This document shows positions 1 to 4,897 of a DNA stretch of 9,127 bases, piece by piece. Numbering within the stretch: position 1 is the stretch's first letter; every line of letters starts with the position of its first letter. Source of the stretch: Chloroflexota bacterium (GTDB lineage: Bacteria > Chloroflexota > Dehalococcoidia > DSTF01 > RBG-16-68-14); assembly GCA_022563135.1 (NCBI GenBank), contig JADFNZ010000063.1:1-9127 (forward strand), read 5' to 3'. The notes below the pieces were generated by a model. That model was not told where the DNA came from. It did no database searches and saw only the letters and a program-made list of their open reading frames with translations. The translations under genes and the position numbers were made by a program.

Positions 1-48
1 AACCGGCTCGAGCAGATTTCCGTCGGCAAGAAGCATAAGCATCACCGC
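1..48 (-). CDS. Possible 5' end of an unidentified gene, truncated by the window edge
   Basis: On the minus strand an open frame runs off the window edge. It could start at GTG (46-48), at the ATG just after it (43-45) or at a second ATG (37-39), and would begin MLMLLADGNLLEPV. The frame stays open upstream as far as a TGA in the mid-80s, so the start is uncertain. A purine-rich stretch containing seven A residues lies just before it, but there is no convincing Shine-Dalgarno sequence. It follows miaB in the same direction, beyond the hairpin at 87-119. About 15 residues are too few to identify a family, and chance opening cannot be excluded. Confidence 0.25.
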
Positions 49-86
49 TTTTTTTCGATCAGCATCCCCTCTCAGCGAGGAGTATC

Positions 87-119
87 AGATCCCTGGGATT
101 TTGGAAATCCCAGGGATCT
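87..119 (-). terminator. Perfect 15-bp inverted repeat behind miaB, candidate terminator
   Basis: Arms at 87-101 and 105-119 are exactly complementary and separated by only TGG. The core of each arm is the palindrome CCCTGGG. The hairpin begins 47 bases beyond the miaB stop, a natural place for a terminator or an mRNA 3'-end stabiliser. No T-run follows it on the minus strand; the only T-run nearby is seven T on the plus strand at 49-55, the wrong side for miaB. It may therefore be a factor-dependent or bidirectional terminator, or a copy of a dispersed palindromic element. The structure is certain; the role is inferred. Confidence 0.55.
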
Positions 120-165
120 CTCTGCGGATTCGTTAGAATTCCTAAGCCGCCTCGAAAGCCTGTCA

Positions 166-1542
166 TCATTGTAATATCGGCAACGGGTCTGAGGTGTCGT
201 GTTGATATTCGTGCGTGACGATCGATCCGATCAGCGTTGTGGGCGTGCAATCTTCAACGACTACGTTCGTTAATGTCCCGGCCAAACGTGGATTCCCTTC
301 GAAGACGGTAATGCGATCACACACGGTGCGGCCAACTAGCTGAGTCTTCAACGTCGGGACATCGGAATCAGCAGTCGGCCGTTGCGAAGCAGCAGATTTC
401 ACCGCAAATTTGCTCAGACCTTCCACAAGAATCTCGACTTCACAACCGATGAACTCGGCATTGTCCTCTTCGCTGATCTCATTCTGCAATGCGAGCATTT
501 CGTTGTTGCGGCGGCGTTTGATCTCTTCAGGGACGTCATCGGGATACAGTTGGTGCGCCTTGGTGCCGGGACGCGGAGAGTACTTGAAGATGAAACTGTT
601 CTTGAAGCGGCAGAAGCGAACAAGGCCCATGCTTTTCTGGAATGATTCTTCCGTCTCACCCGGATGGCCGACGATAAAATCGCTGGAAACCGAACAGCCG
701 GGAACGATGTCCCGAATGCGGTCCATCATCTCGAGGTACTCTTCGACTGTGTAGCCGCGTTTCATCTGTTTGAGCACGTCGTTGCAGCCCGATTGAGCCG
801 GGACGTGCAGATACGAAGAGACTTTGGGCAGATCGCGGACCGCCTCCAATAAAACGTCGGTCATGTCTTTCGGGTACGAGGTGAGGAAGCGGAAGCGCTC
901 GATCCCGTCGATGTCGTGCACAGCGCGGAACAGGTCGCCCAGGTCCGGCGTATCGGGCAGGTCGTGGCCGTAGGCCTCCACCGTCTGGCCCAGCAGCGTC
1001 ACCTCGCGCACCCCGCGGGCGGCCAGGTGCTCGACCTCGGCGTGCACGTCGTCGATCGTGCGGCTCCGCTCGCGGCCGCGCCGGAACGGCACGATGCAGT
1101 AGGTGCAGAACTTGTCGCAGCCGTGGATCACGGGCACGTAGGCGGTGACGCCCGCCGGGGTGGCGAAGGTGTCCGGCCAGAACTCGCCGCCGGTGTCCTC
1201 GTACCCCACGGCCTCCATGATCGGCTCGAACTGCTGCGGTCGGGCGAAGACGTCGACGAACGGGAAGCGGCGTTGGAGCTCGTCCGTCTTGAGGCCCACC
1301 ATGCAGCCCATCACGGCGATGGTGAACTCCTTGCCCCCGCCGCGCATCTTCTTGAGCGTGCCCAGTTTGCTGATCGCGCGCTGCTCGGGGCGCTCGCGGA
1401 TGGAGCAGGTGTTGAGCACGACGAGGTCCGCCTCCTGCGGCGTCTCAACCTCGAACCAGCCGAGGCGGTCCAGCCCGGACGCGAGCTTCTGCGAGTCCGC
1501 GACGTTCATCTGACAGCCGACGGTCCAGATGTGATAACGCAT
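166..1542 (-). CDS. miaB: tRNA-2-methylthio-N6-dimethylallyladenosine synthase MiaB
   Basis: A 458-residue radical-SAM methylthiotransferase that adds a methylthio group to N6-isopentenyl-adenosine at position 37 of tRNAs reading codons that start with U. The N-terminal UPF0004 domain (about 1-125) carries the auxiliary-cluster cysteines Cys10 (VGCQMN), Cys46 (NTCSIRE) and Cys80 (MGCMVG). The radical-SAM motif CDKFCTYC gives Cys142, Cys146 and Cys149. A C-terminal TRAM domain spans roughly 368-445. Length and all cluster ligands are normal for the family, so the enzyme should be active. The ATG is supported by AGGAG seven bases upstream. Oddly, the part encoding residues 1 to about 215 is near 70% GC, whereas the rest is near 52%. 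The C-terminal half (RRRNNE, CDRITVF, the TRAM wording) also recalls planctomycete MiaB; this is discussed as a finding. The family call is very secure. Confidence 0.97.
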   Translation of the reverse strand: MRYHIWTVGCQMNVADSQKLASGLDRLGWFEVETPQEADLVVLNTCSIRERPEQRAISKLGTLKKMRGGGKEFTIAVMGCMVGLKTDELQRRFPFVDVFARPQQFEPIMEAVGYEDTGGEFWPDTFATPAGVTAYVPVIHGCDKFCTYCIVPFRRGRERSRTIDDVHAEVEHLAARGVREVTLLGQTVEAYGHDLPDTPDLGDLFRAVHDIDGIERFRFLTSYPKDMTDVLLEAVRDLPKVSSYLHVPAQSGCNDVLKQMKRGYTVEEYLEMMDRIRDIVPGCSVSSDFIVGHPGETEESFQKSMGLVRFCRFKNSFIFKYSPRPGTKAHQLYPDDVPEEIKRRRNNEMLALQNEISEEDNAEFIGCEVEILVEGLSKFAVKSAASQRPTADSDVPTLKTQLVGRTVCDRITVFEGNPRLAGTLTNVVVEDCTPTTLIGSIVTHEYQHDTSDPLPILQ

Positions 1543-1571
1543 CGTTTGCTCCTGCTAAGCGGTTACGACAC

Positions 1572-1577
1572 AGTGTA
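1572..1577 (-). promoter_or_regulatory. Candidate -10 box for miaB
   Basis: On the minus strand the hexamer TACACT lies about 30 bases before the miaB ATG, leaving a leader of roughly 23 bases that contains the AGGAG ribosome site. No recognisable -35 lies at the usual distance. It resembles the -10 hexamers found before other genes in this window (TACAAT, TATACT). Weak evidence on its own. Confidence 0.35.
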
Positions 1578-1595
1578 GCGCATGAGCGGCTGGCG

Positions 1596-1624
1596 GGCGG
1601 AGCCGCCGGTGGCTTCGCCGAAGC
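1596..1624 (-). repeat. Two small GC-rich hairpins between the kinase gene and miaB
   Basis: Within the 134-base gap are two short inverted repeats: GGCG/CGCC (1596-1599 with 1604-1607) and GCTTC/GAAGC (1612-1616 with 1620-1624, loop GCC). They lie between the stop of the phosphotransferase gene and the putative miaB promoter, so they could slow or end transcription from the kinase gene. There is no T-run on either strand. They could equally be chance GC-rich palindromes or remains of a dispersed repeat. Confidence 0.3.
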
Positions 1625-1676
1625 GCGATAGATCCTGCCCGGCGTGCCCGCATTCGCCACGATGGACGGCGTGACG

Positions 1677-2486
1677 TCACTCACCAGCCTGGGCGTACGA
1701 ACGCACGAACTGGAGATCACGCAGCAATCGCTGTCTCATCACCGTCATCCAGAAATCACCGAAACGGGGGTTACCGTCCGCATTTCCGGCGACGCCGGCA
1801 GCGATCATGAGTTCAATTCTTCGCGCCATCGTTCGGAACACATCATGTACCTCTATCGCGTAGGCGTCACAGAGGATCTGTGTGCGCCGCAGGCGGTCGG
1901 GCGGTTCATGCCAGCCGAGAATCGAACAACAGATCTCGTCAGGCACGAACGGCACAAAGCGATAGACAGCGTAGGCGACGTCCCATATCCGTGGGGCGGG
2001 AGCCGCACCGTCCCAATCGATGAACGCCACGGGCTCACCACTGCGAAAGACAGTGTTCCACGGCCCAAGATCATTGTGGCAGATGACTTCACCGTCGCGC
2101 GGAGCACCATCCAAATACGACCACTCAGCGCCAGGAGGTGCCTCGAACCCTACCGTGGCATCGTGGAATTCGCGGGTCAGGCGCCCAAGCTGCGTCAGCG
2201 CACCATCGCTGCGAACGTAATCCGGCAATGGCTGTCCTTCCAGTCTCACCGCGACGTCGCCCGGGATGAATGTGAGTATCTCACGGCCCTGATCGTCCAA
2301 CCCGAGACATCGCGGCGCACCAGTAAAACCAACCGATTCAAGGTGGCGAAGCAGCGCGTGAACGGCTGCCGAAGCAGGTGCCGGGACGCGACGAACCGTA
2401 TCTCCTACACGAACGACTGGGCCGTGGGTTCCCCCGCGAAGTTTTATCTCAGGTTCCGGCACCGTGCGCTCCGAGATATTCCGCAA
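1677..2486 (-). CDS. Aminoglycoside phosphotransferase (APH)-family kinase
   Basis: A 269-residue small-molecule kinase of the APH/choline-kinase fold. The catalytic loop is HNDLGPWN, giving His137, catalytic Asp139 and Asn144. The metal-binding segment AFIDWDG supplies Asp157 and Asp159. The N-terminal lobe (VVRVGDTVRR, then an LTFIPG hinge near 71-76) fits the ATP-binding half, and the length is typical. The start is TTG at 2484-2486, chosen because GAGGAAG lies just upstream; no ATG is available nearby, and an in-frame GTG eight codons later is the alternative. The gene sits about 90 bases downstream of tRNA-Ser on the same strand and has lower, uneven GC (about 50-67% in samples) compared with the roughly 70% genes nearby, which suggests later arrival. 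The phosphate acceptor cannot be told from sequence: many members act on non-aminoglycoside substrates, so resistance should not be assumed. Confidence 0.88.
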   Translation of the reverse strand: MRNISERTVPEPEIKLRGGTHGPVVRVGDTVRRVPAPASAAVHALLRHLESVGFTGAPRCLGLDDQGREILTFIPGDVAVRLEGQPLPDYVRSDGALTQLGRLTREFHDATVGFEAPPGAEWSYLDGAPRDGEVICHNDLGPWNTVFRSGEPVAFIDWDGAAPAPRIWDVAYAVYRFVPFVPDEICCSILGWHEPPDRLRRTQILCDAYAIEVHDVFRTMARRIELMIAAGVAGNADGNPRFGDFWMTVMRQRLLRDLQFVRSYAQAGE

Positions 2487-2579
2487 CTCACTTCCTCGTC
2501 GAGGAGAATCTTGACTGGGCCGAAGAGGGCGTTCTTATGGCGCACCACGGGAGGGCTTTTACCCGCTATCAGGACTAGT

Positions 2580-2671
2580 TGGCGGAGGGAATGGGATTCG
2601 AACCCATGATCCAGGTTTCCCCAGATAGTCGGTTAGCAACCGACCGCACTCGGCCTCTATGCGATCCCTCC
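2580..2671 (-). tRNA. tRNA-Ser (anticodon GCU), CCA encoded
   Basis: Read on the minus strand, the acceptor stem GGAGGGA pairs with TCCCTCC, followed by discriminator G and an encoded CCA (2580-2582). The anticodon arm is GTCGG, loop TTGCTAA, CCGAC, so the anticodon is GCU, reading AGC and AGU. A D-arm with GCA/TGC and a T-arm with loop GGTTCGAATCC are present. The long variable arm (about 20 bases, foldable with two wobble pairs) is diagnostic for a class II tRNA such as serine. All arms are intact. A promoter lies directly upstream, and a kinase gene follows on the same strand. Confidence 0.96.
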
Positions 2672-2678
2672 ACCGTTG

Positions 2679-2707
2679 ATTCTAGCATGGGGCAGATCAC
2701 CCTTCAA
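2679..2707 (-). promoter_or_regulatory. Sigma-70-type promoter of tRNA-Ser
   Basis: On the minus strand TTGAAG (2702-2707) and TAGAAT (2679-2684) are separated by exactly 17 bases. Only seven bases separate the -10 box from the first base of the mature tRNA, so the expected start site falls on or one base before the tRNA 5' end. This is the best-formed promoter in the window. Confidence 0.75.
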
Positions 2708-2761
2708 TCCCACGATGTCGCCCCGGGTGCCAGAAATCTCACCATATCGCCGCTAGGGGAC

Positions 2762-2793
2762 TTGACAAGCCGCTGGCAATGTGGCAGTATAGT
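2762..2793 (+). promoter_or_regulatory. Promoter of the RHH/DUF4097 operon
   Basis: TATAGT (2788-2793) is a 5-of-6 match to the -10 consensus, and a perfect TTGACA lies at 2762-2767. The spacer is 20 bases, longer than the usual 17, so the promoter may need an activator or DNA bending, or the TTGACA may not be used. The expected start near 2800 is only about three bases before the ATG at 2803. Inverted TGGCA/TGCCA half-sites enclose the -10 box. Confidence 0.6.
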
Positions 2794-2797
2794 GCCA
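2774..2797 (+). promoter_or_regulatory. Candidate operator: three TGGCA half-sites over the -10 box
   Basis: TGGCA occurs at 2774-2778 and 2782-2786 as a direct repeat with an 8-base step, and its complement TGCCA at 2793-2797 forms a dyad with the middle copy around the -10 box. Flanking bases (ATG before, CAT after) extend the symmetry imperfectly. A repressor bound here would block RNA polymerase. Short repeated half-sites are typical of ribbon-helix-helix regulators, and the second gene of the operon encodes one, so self-regulation is a reasonable inference. Confidence 0.5.
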
Positions 2798-2802
2798 GCA
2801 TT

Positions 2803-2994
2803 ATGCAGGCACTTAGCAGGCATCAAACTCCAGGATATCCGAAGCGCCTCGCGCTCAGGTTCACGGCCGAGACGGGCGCGCAGTGCGCGCCAGAGGACAG
2901 GCGTAGCGCGATGCAGCGCCTACACTTTCGCATAGCCGCCGAGGATACGGACTGGATCGCCAGAAGGCATTTGATGGTAAAGGAGCTCTCCTGA
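2803..2994 (+). CDS. Small hypothetical protein, first gene of the operon (63 aa)
   Basis: I do not recognise a family. The frame from ATG 2803 encodes a basic, soluble 63-residue protein with no membrane segment (ends ARRHLMVKELS). Support for translation: it begins about ten bases after a good -10 box, has about 73% G or C at third codon positions, and its TGA overlaps the ATG of the next gene (TGATG), a layout that allows coupled translation. No Shine-Dalgarno precedes it, so it would be read from a nearly leaderless mRNA. Against it: the first dozen codons are less GC-rich, and the segment could instead be a leader whose translation only serves the RHH gene. Confidence 0.5.
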   Translation: MQALSRHQTPGYPKRLALRFTAETGAQCAPEDRRSAMQRLHFRIAAEDTDWIARRHLMVKELS

Positions 2995-3488
2995 TGGAGT
3001 TCACAACGGACGCGATCTTCGAAGCGTTGAAGAGCCCGCTGAAGGTGCTGGAGGACGAAGAGCGGCGATCGCAGCTCGAAGGATATATCGAGGCGGCGCG
3101 ACACCCGCTGGAGCGCTCCGTATTCGATCTGCTCTCGAACTTTGGCCAGGCGGTCAACGGCGAAGTCTCCGCGCACTACCAGGTGGTGCTGGACTACAAG
3201 CCGGGCGTCCTCAATCTGGACGTGCGGCCCGTAGAGCCGTCCGCCGCCGGCGAGGAGACCTGGTCGCTGGCCGAGGGCGAAGTCGAGAAGATTACGTTGC
3301 GCATTCCGGCGGAGCTCAAGGACCTGGCGACACAGGCCGCCGCGCAGGCCGGCCTCTCGGTCAATAGCTGGTTCGTGCGCATGCTGGGGCGGGCCCTGCG
3401 CGCCGCCGATGGGCCGGAGCCGCCCGATAGGTCGCGCCGGGGCCACCGCGGGCGCCGGCTGACGGGCTGGGTCGGACCGGATTCGTAG
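2994..3488 (+). CDS. Ribbon-helix-helix (Arc/HicB-antitoxin-like) DNA-binding protein
   Basis: A 164-residue protein whose residues about 98-138 form a ribbon-helix-helix domain: strand EKITLRIP, helix AELKDLATQAAAQAG, then LSVNSWFVRMLGRAL, the pattern of HicB-type antitoxins and Arc-like repressors. RHH proteins bind DNA as dimers through the strand pair, often at their own promoter. The N-terminal 95 residues (two likely helices, then HYQVVLDY and a VLNLDVRPVEP strand) are not a domain I recognise. The C-terminal tail after 140 is rich in Arg and Gly. The ATG overlaps the stop of the preceding small gene and has AGGAG eight bases upstream (2981-2985). No HicA-like toxin or other recognised toxin is adjacent, so a general regulator is more likely than a classical toxin-antitoxin pair. 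Confidence 0.78.
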   Translation: MEFTTDAIFEALKSPLKVLEDEERRSQLEGYIEAARHPLERSVFDLLSNFGQAVNGEVSAHYQVVLDYKPGVLNLDVRPVEPSAAGEETWSLAEGEVEKITLRIPAELKDLATQAAAQAGLSVNSWFVRMLGRALRAADGPEPPDRSRRGHRGRRLTGWVGPDS

Positions 3489-3529
3489 AGGAATAGAAGT
3501 GGCCACAGGCGGCCGCAGGAGGAGTGACC

Positions 3530-3766
3530 ATGGACAACTTTAGCTGGGGCATCGCAGAGATGGAGATCCTGCTGCGGCAGTCGCTCATAGAGCGGCTGCA
3601 GCAGGTGCAGCCCGTACCACCCGGGCCGGAGCGCTCTACAAGAATCAGGAGCGTGCTGGCCGCACTTCTCGTGCGCGCGGGTCTTCGGCTAGACCCCGCA
3701 GCAGCCGAAGGCCTGCGCGCGCTCAAATTATCGCCCGTCAGTGGCGAGGGCCAGAGCGAGCGATGA
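3530..3766 (+). CDS. Hypothetical protein of 78 residues in the RHH/DUF4097 operon
   Basis: No family recognised. The protein is soluble and probably mainly helical: a helix about 7-25 (AEMEILLRQSLIERLQQV), a Pro-rich turn (PVPPGPE), then a second helix about 36-50 (STRIRSVLAALLVRAGL). A very strong ribosome site AGGAGGAG (3517-3524) favours the ATG at 3530; an in-frame GTG at 3524 overlaps that site and is less likely. It starts 41 bases after the RHH gene and its TGA overlaps the ATG of the next gene (ATGA), so it is clearly part of the operon. Confidence 0.75.
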   Translation: MDNFSWGIAEMEILLRQSLIERLQQVQPVPPGPERSTRIRSVLAALLVRAGLRLDPAAAEGLRALKLSPVSGEGQSER

Positions 3767-3960
3767 TCCGACTCACCGTCTTCATCATCGCGCTCCTCCT
3801 CGCCGTCGAGGCGATCGAACCGGACCCGCCGTGGCTCATCACGCTGGCCGTCCTCTCCGGCATCGAGGCGTTCCGGTTGCGCTCGCTCGGGCGCGGCCCG
3901 CGCTTCCGCCGCCGGCTACGAGCCTGGGCCGGCTCGTGGCCCGGCGACGAGGACTGGTAA
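3763..3960 (+). CDS. Small membrane protein (65 aa), unknown function
   Basis: Two hydrophobic stretches, residues about 3-18 (RLTVFIIALLLAVEAI) and 24-38 (WLITLAVLSGIEAF), form a short hairpin in the membrane. A strongly basic segment follows (about 38-53, seven or more Arg) and the end is acidic (GDEDW). By the positive-inside rule the Arg-rich tail should face the cytoplasm. The start overlaps the stop of the preceding gene by four bases (ATGA), and the DUF4097 gene begins nine bases after its stop. Family unknown; it could anchor or sense for its operon partners. Confidence 0.72.
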   Translation: MIRLTVFIIALLLAVEAIEPDPPWLITLAVLSGIEAFRLRSLGRGPRFRRRLRAWAGSWPGDEDW

Positions 3961-3969
3961 TCCCCCTGC

Positions 3970-4860
3970 ATGGAGTTTATCCGCACCTTCACGCAGCAGT
4001 TCCAGGTTGGCGAGCGTGTGGCGCTCTCGCTCGAGGGTCGCTCCGGCGCGGTCTCGATTCACGGCGAAGAGACGGATGAGGTGCGCATCGAAGTCGTCGC
4101 GCGGCTCTGGGCGGAGAGCGAGAGCGAGGCCGACGACCAGGCGGAGCTGATCGCGCGCGGCATCCGCCACGAAGGCGAGCGCGTCACGGTCCGGACGCCG
4201 CTCCTGCCACGGACCGGCGTCTTCCTCTTCTTCGGCCGCGGCCCGCGGGTCGACTACCAGTTGAGCGTGCCGCAGCGCACCAAAGCGCAGCTCAACGCCC
4301 GCAGCGGCCGCGTCGAGATCGCGAACATCGCAGGGCCGCTGCAGATCGAGAGCAGGAGCGGGCGCATTTCGATCAGAGAGATCGGCGCCGACACGTCCGT
4401 CGTCTGTCGCAGCGGCCACCTGGAGATCGAGGAGATCGCAGGGTCGCTCTCGATCGAGTCGCGCAGCGGCAAGATCCAGTTGCGCGGCTGCACGGGCGAT
4501 GTCCAGATCGACTCCCGCAGCGGCGCGCTCCAGATCGAGAACCCCGGCGGCGACGTGCGCGTCCAGAACCGCAGCGGCTCGATCACGATCTCGGACGCCG
4601 CCGCCGGTGTCACCGTCGCTTCACATAGCGGCGCCGTCCGCTACCGTGGCGCCATCCGCGGGCCGTTCGACATTCAGCTCGCCAGCGGCGCGGTGACGCT
4701 GGCCGTGGACCCGAACGACCACTTCTTCCTCGACGCGGAGACCACAAGCGGCATCGTCCGGTCTGACCTGCCACTGCGGCACGGCGGGGCCGGCGGCGGC
4801 GATGGCCCCACGGTCCGCATCCGCACCCGCTCCGGCAGCATCCGCATCATGCCGCGGTAG
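3970..4860 (+). CDS. DUF4097-family beta-repeat (solenoid) protein
   Basis: A 296-residue protein of the DUF4097/putative-adhesin beta-strand-repeat family. After an N-terminal beta-rich part (1-105) come repeats beginning RSG at residues 111, 129, 147, 165, 183 and 201 and HSG at 219, spaced exactly 18 residues apart; looser SG repeats continue to the C-terminus (RSG at 287). The pattern of RSG plus alternating hydrophobic residues predicts a right-handed beta-solenoid with one turn per 18 residues. There is no signal peptide and no membrane segment, so as encoded it would be cytoplasmic or held at the membrane by a partner, possibly the 65-residue membrane protein just upstream. An internal region (81-90, LFFGRG) is the only hydrophobic patch. 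Function of the family is unknown; the label adhesin is only a database name. It closes the operon that starts at 2803. Confidence 0.88.
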   Translation: MEFIRTFTQQFQVGERVALSLEGRSGAVSIHGEETDEVRIEVVARLWAESESEADDQAELIARGIRHEGERVTVRTPLLPRTGVFLFFGRGPRVDYQLSVPQRTKAQLNARSGRVEIANIAGPLQIESRSGRISIREIGADTSVVCRSGHLEIEEIAGSLSIESRSGKIQLRGCTGDVQIDSRSGALQIENPGGDVRVQNRSGSITISDAAAGVTVASHSGAVRYRGAIRGPFDIQLASGAVTLAVDPNDHFFLDAETTSGIVRSDLPLRHGGAGGGDGPTVRIRTRSGSIRIMPR

Positions 4861-4879
4861 AGATCGGACGAGCGCTCCG

Positions 4880-4888
4880 TGCTACAAT
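4880..4888 (+). promoter_or_regulatory. Extended -10 promoter of the DUF2157 gene
   Basis: TGCTACAAT combines an extended -10 TGn with TACAAT (4883-4888). No -35 is evident at the right distance, which is common for extended -10 promoters. Transcription should begin about 4895-4898, at most three bases before the ATG at 4898, so the mRNA would be leaderless or nearly so. Confidence 0.6.
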
Positions 4889-4897
4889 GACGCCGCA

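Noticed and set aside
916..1578. A 220-codon open frame on the plus strand opposite the 5' half of miaB
   Set aside because: Its Ala/Val/His/Arg-rich low-complexity translation is typical of an antisense shadow in high-GC DNA, and miaB on the other strand is certain.
1596..2590. Possible att duplication: GGCGGAG near 1596 matching the tRNA-Ser 3' end
   Set aside because: Only seven bases match, the motif is GC-rich and common here, and no integrase lies between. It is not enough for an attachment site.
1644..2609. A 321-codon open frame on the plus strand, antisense to the kinase gene and the tRNA
   Set aside because: It covers the kinase with its intact HNDLGPWN motif and runs into the tRNA gene; its translation is rich in Arg and Thr with no recognisable domain and it has no ribosome site. 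It is a by-product of GC-rich coding on the other strand.
2762..2793. A MerR-type promoter, because the spacer is 20 bases
   Set aside because: In MerR promoters the dyad sits between the -35 and -10 boxes; here it encloses the -10 box, and no MerR-like gene is present in the window.
2994..3766. A classical HicAB-type toxin-antitoxin pair
   Set aside because: The RHH protein resembles HicB only in its DNA-binding domain. The neighbouring 78-residue protein shows no HicA double-stranded-RNA-binding pattern with its catalytic histidine, so no toxin can be named.
4276..4640. A CRISPR-like or tandem DNA repeat, because of the regular recurrence of AGCGGC at about 54-base steps
   Set aside because: The periodicity comes from the 18-residue protein repeat; intervening DNA is coding, in frame and divergent, with no conserved repeat unit of CRISPR length.
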